6,096 nucleotides of DNA from JAUZQZ01 sp036985955. GTDB taxonomy: Bacteria > Pseudomonadota > Zetaproteobacteria > Mariprofundales > Mariprofundaceae. The position numbers were made by a program, and so were the translations under genes. Below are positions 1 through 6,096 of the stretch, one piece after another (positions within the stretch are counted from its first letter, which is position 1; the number at the start of each line of letters is the position of its first letter). Where the stretch lies: positions 1-6,096 of the forward strand of contig BTQQ01000108.1 of NCBI GenBank assembly GCA_036985955.1, in the 5' to 3' direction. Below the pieces are notes generated by a model. The model was not told the DNA's origin and did not search any database. It saw only the letters and a list, made by a program, of their open reading frames with translations.

Positions 1-735
1 GAGGAACACAAGCATCTCATTCATATGACCGTGGAGCATGTGGCCGGGCGCGTGCCCGTCATTGCCGGAACCGGCAGCAACAATACCGCCGAATCTATTG
101 AACTGACGCAGGCTGCCAAGGAGTTGTGCGCCGACGCTGCGTTGCTGATTTCTCCCTACTACAACAAGCCGACACAGGAAGGCATTTATCAACACTACAA
201 GGCTGTGGCCGAGGCCGTGCACCTGCCGCAGATCATCTACAACGTGCCGGGGCGAACGAATTCGAACATTCTGCCGGAAACAGTCGGGCGCTTGTCATAT
301 ATCAGCAATATTGTCGGCATCAAGGATGCTACGGCCAATATGGAACAGTTGGCGCACACGCTGGATGCCGCAGATGGGCGCATCAGATTCTATTCCGGTG
401 ATGATGCGACCGTGCTGCCGTTCATGGCGCTGGGCGGGCATGGTGTGATTTCCGTGGTGTCCAATCTTGTGCCGGAGCGTATGGGGCAGTTGACCTCCGC
501 CATGGCGTCCGGTGATTTTGTGACGGCCCGCACAGCGCAGTTTGCACTGCGCGAGTTAAATCGGGCCATGTTTATGCAATCCAACCCGATTCCGGTGAAA
601 GCCGCCTGTGCCATGATGGGGTGGATGGACTGGGAATTGCGTTTGCCCCTGACCATTCTGCCGCAGGACATGCGTGAAGATTTGTTTGCCGTGATGAAGG
701 CCGTTGACCTGAAGCCGGAGCGTGCCAACCCCTGA
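1..735 (+). CDS. dapA: 4-hydroxy-tetrahydrodipicolinate synthase (DapA), 5' end outside window
   Basis: DapA condenses pyruvate with L-aspartate semialdehyde, the first committed step of the diaminopimelate/lysine pathway, in the cytoplasm. The frame is open from base 1, so the gene begins upstream of the window; the first in-frame ATG (25) is internal. Recognisable motifs are V-I-A-G-T-G-S-N-N-T-A-E, S-P-Y-Y-N-K-P (codons 151-171), Y-N-V-P-G-R (238-255), G-I-K-D-A with the Schiff-base lysine at 322-324, and G-G-H-G-V-I-S-V. The spacing from the Y-Y pair to the lysine equals that of E. coli DapA (Tyr107 to Lys161), which makes base 1 about residue 54 and the full protein about 297 aa, normal for the family. 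All catalytic residues that fall in the visible part (Tyr107, Tyr133, Arg138 and Lys161 equivalents) are present; the N-terminal T-T-G-E-S motif is off-window. The 3' end overlaps the next gene by 14 nt. The family call is secure. Confidence 0.97.
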   Translation, partial: EEHKHLIHMTVEHVAGRVPVIAGTGSNNTAESIELTQAAKELCADAALLISPYYNKPTQEGIYQHYKAVAEAVHLPQIIYNVPGRTNSNILPETVGRLSYISNIVGIKDATANMEQLAHTLDAADGRIRFYSGDDATVLPFMALGGHGVISVVSNLVPERMGQLTSAMASGDFVTARTAQFALRELNRAMFMQSNPIPVKAACAMMGWMDWELRLPLTILPQDMREDLFAVMKAVDLKPERANP

Positions 736-2110
736 TTCAAAACAACAGCGCAGGCGGACGTTCCAGTTTTCCTGGCGCCGCCTGCTGCATTCCGCAGCCT
801 ATTTTCTGGCTGTGTTTCTTGTACTGGCAGTTTTTTTCGTGGCGCTGGTGCTGGCCGAGTCCACTTTTTATGCTGTTACCGGGCATTCAGTGTCCACATG
901 GGCGCTGATCCTCGCCGCGCTGATCGCGGCACTGTTGTTTTCGCCTCTGGTACATGCAATGAAACGTGGTCTGGACCGTGTGTTTTTCCGCCGCCATCTG
1001 GATGTGCTACAGGCTATTCGCCATCTCGGAGCAGGTGATCTGGCCAACCTTCCGATCGAGGATGTGGAGCACGCGCTGCTGGCGCGTATCTGCAAAGCAT
1101 GCCATCGGAAATCCGCAGCACTGGATGAACGTGATATTGTTGGACACGGGCCGGGACACAAGGCTGGGGGCGGAATCAGTGCCTGGCCATCCGGTGTGAA
1201 AGTGCCGCCCAGGCCTGAAACTCCACCGCCTTTGCGGCTGGATGACGGTAGCGATTTTGAATTGTGTCTGATGCTGCCACGGCATACCGGGCATGCCTGG
1301 CTTTATCTGGGGTCGCATGAGGACGGCAAACCCACAGATGAGGATGAAATTGAAGCACTGAAAGGCTTGGGACAGTTTGCTGCCATGAGCCTCGAACATG
1401 CTCGTCTGACGCGCCGGCAGGCAGAGAGTGCGCGGCTGGACTCATTATCACGCGTGGCGGGACAGCTGCATTCGCATGACTTGAAGAACAGGCTCAACGA
1501 TTTATCTTTTCTCGCGCACAACATCAATGCGGGTAAACTGGTAAAAGAAGATGCCGGCCGACTGGTTACAGCCATACGCAAGGTGACAAGCCGCATGCAA
1601 ATGCTGATGCAACGGCTGGCCGATCCTCAGACGCCACTCAACCCGGAATTATCACCACTGGATATCGGTGGATTGCTTGCGGATGCCATTGAGTCGCGTT
1701 TGTGGCCGGAAGGCATTGAGGTCATCAGCGATTTCCCTTCATTACCGCCGGTGAGCGGTGATGCAGGCATGCTCAGCGGAGTGTTTGAGAACCTGTTTGA
1801 TAATGCCGTACAAGCCATGCAACGTCAGGGGAAGTTAACCATCAGCGCTGTTGCCGGTATCGACAGTGTTGAAATCCGTGTTATAGATACCGGTTGCGGC
1901 ATGACGCCGGATTTTATTCGCAAGCGTTTGTTCAAGCTGTTTTCCACCAGTAAAAAAAGCGGGCTCGGTATTGGCCTGTATTTAAGCAAACGTGTTGTTG
2001 AGGCCCATCACGGTCGCATCTGGGCGGGAACCGCCGGTGAGGGGAAAGGTTGCACCTTCCATGTGCGCCTGCCCCTGTGGCAGTCTGACAACCCAAAGAG
2101 GAAGGAATGA
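722..2110 (+). CDS. Membrane sensor histidine kinase, PrsK-like (HDLKN H-box)
   Basis: This is a 462-aa inner-membrane sensor kinase. A basic N-terminus is followed by two hydrophobic helices (about residues 21-45 and 58-78), a GAF-like cytosolic region (about 100-235, best seen in its D-E-I-E-A-L-K-G-L-G-Q-F-A end), then the kinase core. The H-box reads H-D-L-K-N with the likely phospho-accepting H252. The N-box has N357 and N361, the D-T-G-C-G-M box has D389, and the glycine loop G-L-G-I-G is at 414-418. An H-D-L-K-N motif joined to a GAF-type domain is typical of PrsK, the kinase of PEP-CTERM/exosortase systems, but this protein is shorter and has fewer membrane helices, so I call it PrsK-like only. 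The start is GTG; an in-frame stop at 710-712 prevents an earlier one, and the next ATG (959) would remove both helices. GGAG sits only 1 nt upstream and GAAG (711-714) 7 nt upstream, so translation may depend on coupling to dapA. Its ATGA overlap with the regulator points to that protein as its partner. Confidence 0.9.
   Translation: MPTPDSKQQRRRTFQFSWRRLLHSAAYFLAVFLVLAVFFVALVLAESTFYAVTGHSVSTWALILAALIAALLFSPLVHAMKRGLDRVFFRRHLDVLQAIRHLGAGDLANLPIEDVEHALLARICKACHRKSAALDERDIVGHGPGHKAGGGISAWPSGVKVPPRPETPPPLRLDDGSDFELCLMLPRHTGHAWLYLGSHEDGKPTDEDEIEALKGLGQFAAMSLEHARLTRRQAESARLDSLSRVAGQLHSHDLKNRLNDLSFLAHNINAGKLVKEDAGRLVTAIRKVTSRMQMLMQRLADPQTPLNPELSPLDIGGLLADAIESRLWPEGIEVISDFPSLPPVSGDAGMLSGVFENLFDNAVQAMQRQGKLTISAVAGIDSVEIRVIDTGCGMTPDFIRKRLFKLFSTSKKSGLGIGLYLSKRVVEAHHGRIWAGTAGEGKGCTFHVRLPLWQSDNPKRKE
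2098..2106 (+). promoter_or_regulatory. Ribosome binding site of the response regulator
   Basis: GAGGAAGGA lies inside the end of the kinase gene, directly before the ATGATG that overlaps its stop codon. It gives good spacing to either ATG 2107 or ATG 2110, so the exact start could be one codon later. Confidence 0.65.
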
Positions 2111-3528
2111 TGAAATCCGTGATCCTGGTTGTGGACGACAATGATATTAATCGCCTGAACCTGAAACTGTTGCTCAAGGATAGCTATCAGGTGGTTGAGG
2201 CGGGTGATGTCGAACAGGCCGAGGCGCAGCTGGCGGCGCATCGGGTGGATTTGCTGGTGCTCGATCTGGCTTTACCGCCGGAACCGGATAATCCCGAAAT
2301 CGGCATGCACTATCTGGAGCAGTTTCAACAGGATAATCCAGATATTCCGGTGGTGGTGATTACCGGACATGAACAGCGCAAGCTTGCGGCGCGTGCGCGT
2401 AAATCCGGTGCTCTGGGTTTCTTTGGCAAGCCGTTTGATCCCGACGAAGTTCGTGGCACGATTGATGCGGCCATGGAGACCCGTTGGCAGCAAGTGCGCG
2501 AGCAGGAGCTTGCACGTCTTGTTGATGACCGGATTGGACAAGAACTTCTCGGAAATTCGGAGGAGGTATGCCAACTTCGGGATATGATCGGACAGGTTGC
2601 CGAAGCACCTTCCACCGTATTGATTCGTGGCGAGACAGGCAGCGGAAAGGAGTTGGTGGCGCGCCTGTTGCATGCCCGGAGTCCTCGTCATGACGGGCCC
2701 TTTGTTGCTATCAATTGCGCCGCCATAGATGCGGAACGTCTGGAGTCCGATCTGTTTGGCCATGAAAAAGGCGCTTTTGCCGGCGCAATCCGGCGCAAAC
2801 AGGGATGGTTTGAGCGCGCCAATGGTGGCACATTATTTCTCGACGAAGTGGCGGGACTTCCCGCCAGCGTACAGGGCAAGCTATTGCGTGTGCTGGAAAC
2901 GGGAGAGTTTTCGCGGCGGGGAGGCGAAGCCGATCTCTCCAGCGATGTGCGGTTTATCTGTTCCACCAAGCAACCGCTGGAAACGCTGGTGGAAGATGGC
3001 AGTTTCCGTGATGATCTGTATTACCGCATCAATGTCGTGAATATCACGGTACCGTCCTTGCGTGAGCATGCCGGAGATATTCCACTGCTGGCGGAACATT
3101 TTCTGGAACGAAAAGCGCTGATGTGCAACAAACCGACGGAGGGTTTTTCCAAAGCCGCCATGGAACAGCTGGTCGCATACAGCTGGCCCGGCAATGTGCG
3201 CGAACTGGAGAACGTGATTGAACGGGCTGTTGTACTGTCCGATGAAGCGCGCATCGAACAGATTCCATCACTGGAGGGACCGCGTGGCCATGAGGATCGG
3301 GAAGACTTGCTTGGCGCCTGGTTTGAACGCCTGCCCGAAGGCGGCGTAGATGCCGAGAGCTTGCTGGAAGAAGTCGAAAAAAATCTGGTGCTTGAAGCGC
3401 TGGCACGCAATGGCCAGGTCAAGGCAAAGGCCGGGCGCTGGCTGGGGTTTGGCGAGCGCACCAAGGATAAAATGCGTTATCTTTGCGATAAATATGATAT
3501 TCACCCGGGGGAGGAAACTCAAGCATGA
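2107..3528 (+). CDS. Response regulator of the NtrC/PrsR class with a GAFAGA variant
   Basis: This 473-aa cytoplasmic protein combines a receiver, an AAA+ domain and a DNA-binding HTH. Receiver (about 4-122): acidic D10/D11, phospho-acceptor D53, T86 and K108. The loop after D53 is about five residues longer than usual and carries L-P-P-E-P-D, as in PrsR proteins. AAA+ domain (about 147-375): Walker A G-E-T-G-S-G-K-E at 175-182, Walker B G-G-T-L-F-L-D-E at 240-247, arginine-finger region F-R-D-D-L-Y-Y-R at 300-307, and W-P-G-N-V-R-E-L-E-N-V near 360. The sigma54-contact motif is G-A-F-A-G-A (222-227) instead of GAFTGA, and the sensor-I stretch reads S-T-K (286-288) where A-T-N or A-T-H is usual. 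The C-terminus (about 420-470) is a Fis-like HTH (V-K-A-K-A-G-R-W-L-G-F). It probably activates transcription when phosphorylated by the upstream kinase. GAGGAAGGA at 2098-2106 supports ATG 2107; ATG 2110 is also possible. Class is certain, sigma54 dependence is not. Confidence 0.94.
   Translation: MMKSVILVVDDNDINRLNLKLLLKDSYQVVEAGDVEQAEAQLAAHRVDLLVLDLALPPEPDNPEIGMHYLEQFQQDNPDIPVVVITGHEQRKLAARARKSGALGFFGKPFDPDEVRGTIDAAMETRWQQVREQELARLVDDRIGQELLGNSEEVCQLRDMIGQVAEAPSTVLIRGETGSGKELVARLLHARSPRHDGPFVAINCAAIDAERLESDLFGHEKGAFAGAIRRKQGWFERANGGTLFLDEVAGLPASVQGKLLRVLETGEFSRRGGEADLSSDVRFICSTKQPLETLVEDGSFRDDLYYRINVVNITVPSLREHAGDIPLLAEHFLERKALMCNKPTEGFSKAAMEQLVAYSWPGNVRELENVIERAVVLSDEARIEQIPSLEGPRGHEDREDLLGAWFERLPEGGVDAESLLEEVEKNLVLEALARNGQVKAKAGRWLGFGERTKDKMRYLCDKYDIHPGEETQA
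3510..3516 (+). promoter_or_regulatory. Ribosome binding site of the small exported protein
   Basis: GGAGGAA lies in the last codons of the regulator gene, with about 10 nt from GGAGG to ATG 3525. It favours ATG 3525 over the second in-frame ATG at 3531, which would be 16 nt away. Confidence 0.65.
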
Positions 3529-3962
3529 GAATGCGCACCTGCACTAACAACATAAATAAAGCCGCATATGGTTTTATTTATGTTGTTGCCAGTACATTAT
3601 TCATACTGTTCATGCCGGTAGCAGCCAGCGCTCAGGATAAGCAGGAGTATTTGTATCAGCGTGATGTCACTGTACCTGCTTATCAAACATTGCGTGAATT
3701 TTTCGACATGCCAAACAGACCGGGGAAATACGAGGTCACGCTGGTATCCGATTCCATGGGGCCGCTGACATTCCGCATTCTGCGGGTGCGGGGCGAGCAT
3801 GAACAGACGGTGAAACGCATGCGTAGCTATCACATGAAATCACATGAGTTTCAAGCGCCATTCAACAACCCGCGCGGCACGGATGACCTGATTGTGGAAA
3901 TCGCCAATTCCAACCCGGCAGTAAACGCCAGGGTGTCCGTGTACGTCGTCGAAGTGCCGTAG
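3525..3962 (+). CDS. Small exported protein of unknown function
   Basis: I do not recognise this 145-aa protein. It has a signal peptide: a long polar n-region (residues 1-15), a hydrophobic core (about 16-32, F-I-Y-V-V-A-S-T-L-F-I-L-F), and a clear signal peptidase I site after A-A-S-A (cleavage at 36/37, before Q-D). The mature part is about 109 residues, contains no cysteine, has no further membrane helix, and shows alternating hydrophobic stretches (Y-E-V-T-L-V, L-T-F-R-I-L-R-V, L-I-V-E-I-A, A-R-V-S-V-Y-V-V-E-V) that suggest a compact beta fold in the periplasm or outside. It has no lipobox and no PEP-CTERM tail. Its ATG overlaps the regulator's stop (ATGA), so it belongs to the same operon and may be an accessory or output of the sensory system; that role is inferred from position only. 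A strong hairpin covers codons 8-21. Signal peptide and gene reality are well supported; function is open. Confidence 0.85.
   Translation: MRMRTCTNNINKAAYGFIYVVASTLFILFMPVAASAQDKQEYLYQRDVTVPAYQTLREFFDMPNRPGKYEVTLVSDSMGPLTFRILRVRGEHEQTVKRMRSYHMKSHEFQAPFNNPRGTDDLIVEIANSNPAVNARVSVYVVEVP
3546..3587. repeat. 18-bp AT-rich inverted repeat (hairpin) inside the 5' coding end
   Basis: The arms AACAACATAAATAAA (3546-3560) and TTTATTTATGTTGTT (3573-3587) are perfect reverse complements. Pairing continues inward through one G-T wobble (3561/3572) and two C-G pairs, leaving a six-base loop GCATAT (3564-3569). Only 11 of the 42 bases are G or C, well below the surrounding sequence. It begins 21 nt after the A of the start codon, so in mRNA it would stand just downstream of an initiating ribosome. 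No separate T-run follows the stem and the stem is AT-rich, so it does not look like a standard intrinsic terminator. Its role (translation control, RNase site, or protein-binding palindrome) is unknown. Confidence 0.85.
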
Positions 3963-3974
3963 CCGGATTCTTGC

Positions 3975-3981
3975 GGAGGAA
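3975..3981 (+). promoter_or_regulatory. Ribosome binding site suggesting a TTG start for the large kinase
   Basis: GGAGGAA is the only strong Shine-Dalgarno match ahead of the last gene. It abuts GTG 3982 (too close), lies 5 nt from GGAGG to TTG 3985 (good), and is 26 nt from GGAGG to ATG 4006 (too far). It therefore favours TTG 3985, although an ATG at 4006 without a good site remains possible. Confidence 0.5.
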
Positions 3982-3984
3982 GTG

Positions 3985-6096
3985 TTGCGGGTTAGAGTGG
4001 CTCGCATGGTCTCCACCCGCTTCCTGAAAGCATGTGGCTTTATTTATGAAGGTCTTACGGTACGGTTATTGATTGCGTGCCTGTTTTTCCTGTGGGCAGG
4101 GGAATCAATGGCGGCCTCAACCGTGTTCGATACGCCTGTTAGGGTACAGCTAAAATGGCGACACCAGTTTCAGTTTGCCGGTTATTACGCTGCGTTGGAA
4201 AAGGGCTTTTATGCAGAAGAAGAATTAAATGTTCGCCTGATCGAAGGTGGGCCGGGAAGCGCGCCTGTCGATAAGCTGCTGGGCGGAAAGGTGGATTACG
4301 CCGTGGCTGATTCCGGTGCAATTCTGTACCGGGCCAAAGGCGAGCCCATCGTTGTTCTGGCCAGTATCTTTCAGCATTCACCATTGATTCTTCTATTCAA
4401 ACAAGATTCAGGTATCTCAAATCTTTCCAGCCTGAGAGATAAGCGCGTAATGTTGCAAAAAGGGCATGTTACCGCTGCCGAAGTACTTGCCATGCTTGAT
4501 GGCGCAAGCTTGAAGGTCGGCGATTTCAAGCGCCAGCAAACAAGCTTTGACATTCATGATCTGATCGAGGGCCGGACGGATGCCTTTGCGGCCTACAGCA
4601 CCAATGAACCGTTTTTGCTGACAAAACTGGGCATTTCCTTCGGTATGTTCGGTCCCCGTGACTACGGCATTGATTTCTATGGCGACACATTGGTGACCAC
4701 CGAAACCGAGCTAACGAATCATCCCGGTCGGGCCACTGCCTTCCTCCGTGCCACCATTCGCGGCTGGGAATATGCGATTGCCCACATGGAAGAAATCACC
4801 GATCTCATCAAACGTAAATATGATACACAGCACAAGTCGCGTGCACATTTGATGTTTGAAGCACAGGGCGTCCGCGATTTGATGATGGCCGATGTGGTGC
4901 CGGTCGGACTATCCAATCCGGGTCGCTGGCGGCAAATTGCAACGACATTTTCCCAAATGGGAATGAAGAATAAAGACATAAACTGGGATGTATTTCTCTA
5001 TCGGCAGAAGCCCGGTGTTGAAGCCTTTATCAAACAATATGCCTATGAACTGACGACCGGCATCACGCTGCTGACGCTTCTGCTGTTGGGCGGTTACGTC
5101 ATACTGTTGTTGCGTAGCAGGGCAAAACTGAATCAGGTGCTTGAATCCATGCCCGTGCCGCTGTTTGTTACCCGTGTTGAGGACGGGTTGGTACTGTTGC
5201 TGAATGAGGCGACACGGTTATTTTCGCGGACACAGGAAGCCGGTCTTGATCTGAATGCGGTTGATTTCTATGAAAATCCGGAGGATCGAAAAAGACTTGC
5301 CCGGCAAATCGCCGAGCAAGGCAAAGTCGAAGGTTATGAACTGGCCGTTCGCCGGGCCGATGGCAGTCCGGCGTGGATATCCCTGTTCTCACGCAGCATC
5401 CGTTTTGAAGGACAGGATGCGATTCTGACTGTCGTGCAGGATATTTCTGAAATCGTGCGTGCGCGCAAGACGCTTGAAGATATTAATCAGGAACTGGAAA
5501 CACGCGTGTCCGAACGTACCTTTGCACTCATGGAAGCCAATGAAAACCTTAAAGCTGAAATGCTTGAGCACAACCGGTCTGAACGCGAACGCGAGCAACT
5601 CTTTGAGCAATTGGTACAGGCACAAAAAATGGAAAGTGTCGGTATTCTTGCTGGCGGTATCGCCCATGATTTCAACAATCTGCTGACCAGCATCATGGGC
5701 AATGCGGAACTGGCGCAAATGGATGCCAGAGGTGATCATTTAAATGAATATCTGGAGCCGATACTTAAGGCCTCCCATCGTGGCGCCAATCTTGTGCGGC
5801 AAATGCTGGCTTATGCCGGCAAGGCAAGCGTGCAACGGAAAGAACTCGATCTTCGCGCACTGGTAAAGGAAATGACCGGGCTGATCCATGCCGGTGTGGA
5901 CAAAAGGACGTCCGTGGATATCACGGGAGTGAATGCGGAAGAGGATTTGCCTGTCTGGATTCTGGGTGACCCGAATCAGGTGATACAGGTGATTATGAAT
6001 CTGACCACCAATGCGGCGGAGTCCTATCAGGAAGAGGCGGGAAGCGTACGCATTGCCTGTGGCGTGATGGATGCGGATTCTGATTTTATTGATACA
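3985..6096 (+). CDS. NMT1/THI5-like binding domain-PAS-histidine kinase, 3' end outside window
   Basis: The frame is open from after the stop at 3922-3924 to the window edge, giving 704 codons from TTG 3985 (697 from ATG 4006). In order (TTG numbering): a signal peptide with core L-L-I-A-C-L-F-F-L-W (28-37) and cleavage near 43-44; an NMT1/THI5-type substrate-binding domain (about 52-350) with the hallmark L-K-W-R-H-Q-F-Q-F-A-G-Y-Y-A-A-L-E-K-G-F-Y and F-Q-H-S-P-L; one membrane helix (about 359-379); a PAS domain (about 383-490); a coiled coil (about 490-550); an H-box G-G-I-A-H-D-F-N-N-L-L with H561; and the N-box N-L-T-T-N-A (672-677). The rest of the ATPase domain is beyond the window. The binding domain should sense a small molecule in the periplasm and signal across the membrane. 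Related SBP domains in ABC systems bind thiamine pyrimidine precursors, but the ligand here cannot be read from sequence. This H-box type is common in hybrid kinases, so a receiver may follow off-window. It starts 22 nt after the small exported gene, probably in one operon. Confidence 0.92.
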   Translation, partial: MRVRVARMVSTRFLKACGFIYEGLTVRLLIACLFFLWAGESMAASTVFDTPVRVQLKWRHQFQFAGYYAALEKGFYAEEELNVRLIEGGPGSAPVDKLLGGKVDYAVADSGAILYRAKGEPIVVLASIFQHSPLILLFKQDSGISNLSSLRDKRVMLQKGHVTAAEVLAMLDGASLKVGDFKRQQTSFDIHDLIEGRTDAFAAYSTNEPFLLTKLGISFGMFGPRDYGIDFYGDTLVTTETELTNHPGRATAFLRATIRGWEYAIAHMEEITDLIKRKYDTQHKSRAHLMFEAQGVRDLMMADVVPVGLSNPGRWRQIATTFSQMGMKNKDINWDVFLYRQKPGVEAFIKQYAYELTTGITLLTLLLLGGYVILLLRSRAKLNQVLESMPVPLFVTRVEDGLVLLLNEATRLFSRTQEAGLDLNAVDFYENPEDRKRLARQIAEQGKVEGYELAVRRADGSPAWISLFSRSIRFEGQDAILTVVQDISEIVRARKTLEDINQELETRVSERTFALMEANENLKAEMLEHNRSEREREQLFEQLVQAQKMESVGILAGGIAHDFNNLLTSIMGNAELAQMDARGDHLNEYLEPILKASHRGANLVRQMLAYAGKASVQRKELDLRALVKEMTGLIHAGVDKRTSVDITGVNAEEDLPVWILGDPNQVIQVIMNLTTNAAESYQEEAGSVRIACGVMDADSDFIDT
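4031..4048 (+). repeat. Degenerate direct copy of the hairpin's right half
   Basis: These 18 bases match 3565-3582 at 16 positions (CATRTGGYTTTATTTATG). Both copies lie in signal-peptide coding sequence shortly after a gene start and encode similar residues (K-A-A-Y-G-F-I-Y and K-A-C-G-F-I-Y). The second copy has no inverted partner. This could be chance, similar constraint on signal peptides, or a relic of local duplication. Confidence 0.45.

Noticed and set aside
2454..2468. Sigma54-like promoter TGGCACG-N4-ATGC with correct GG-N10-GC spacing
   Set aside because: It lies deep inside the regulator's receiver coding sequence, more than 1 kb from the next gene start, and its bases are explained by conserved protein sequence; one -12 position also deviates.
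2272..2763. Long antisense open frame of 163 codons opposite the regulator gene
   Set aside because: It lies wholly opposite a gene with full family motifs, shows no recognisable domain, and I saw no ribosome binding site; such frames are common opposite GC-rich coding sequence.
3401..3415. Second TGGCACG match about 120 nt before the small exported gene
   Set aside because: The -12 half is GGCC and lacks the required GC at the right spacing, so it fails as a sigma54 promoter.
3021..3464. Antisense open frame of 147 codons opposite the regulator's AAA+/HTH part
   Set aside because: Its composition is rich in S, R and P, as expected for a reverse-strand shadow, and it has no domain features.
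3546..3587. Hairpin read as an intrinsic transcription terminator
   Set aside because: The stem is AT-rich, the T residues are part of the stem rather than following it, and it lies inside the coding sequence of a gene with a sound signal peptide.
3937..3962. PEP-CTERM sorting signal at the end of the small exported protein
   Set aside because: The protein ends in V-Y-V-V-E-V-P with no P-E-P motif, trailing membrane helix or basic tail.
4069..4080. Possible lipobox L-I-A-C in the signal peptide of the large kinase
   Set aside because: The cysteine is followed by more hydrophobic core (L-F-F-L-W) and an ordinary cleavage region, and too little hydrophobic sequence precedes it, so a lipoprotein is unlikely.

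Overview
The window reads as one tightly packed, single-strand (+) gene run from a mid-GC Gram-negative bacterium, most likely a member of the Pseudomonadota. The DapA sequence type, the PrsK/PrsR-like two-component pair and the exported proteins all fit this. I cannot name the genus from sequence alone; a gamma- or zetaproteobacterium is a low-confidence guess.

Layout: (1) The 3' four-fifths of dapA (lysine/diaminopimelate synthesis) enters from the left edge and ends at 735. (2) A membrane sensor histidine kinase (722-2110) starts on GTG and overlaps dapA by 14 nt. (3) A receiver-AAA+-HTH response regulator of the sigma54-activator class (2107-3528) follows with an ATGA overlap. (4) A small exported protein of unknown function (3525-3962) follows with another ATGA overlap. 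(5) After a 22-nt gap, a large gene (about 3985 to beyond 6096) encodes a signal peptide, an NMT1/THI5-like periplasmic binding domain, one membrane helix, a PAS domain, a coiled coil and a histidine kinase core that the right edge cuts. No gap exceeds 22 nt, and I see no promoter or terminator between the genes, so they look co-transcribed.

How the genes may work together (inference): the first kinase would phosphorylate the neighbouring regulator on D53. The downstream kinase carries its own periplasmic ligand-binding domain and may feed into the same or another regulator. The small exported protein lies between the two sensory modules and could be a periplasmic accessory or an output. The kinase/regulator pair resembles PrsK/PrsR, which are normally found with PEP-CTERM/exosortase exopolysaccharide genes, but no such genes are present here.

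Points of most interest: the regulator has GAFAGA where sigma54 activators have GAFTGA, replacing the threonine known to contact sigma54. An 18-bp, AT-rich near-perfect hairpin lies inside the first codons of the small exported gene. A degenerate copy of half of that hairpin recurs at the start of the next gene, where both genes encode a K-A-x-G-F-I-Y-like stretch in their signal peptides.
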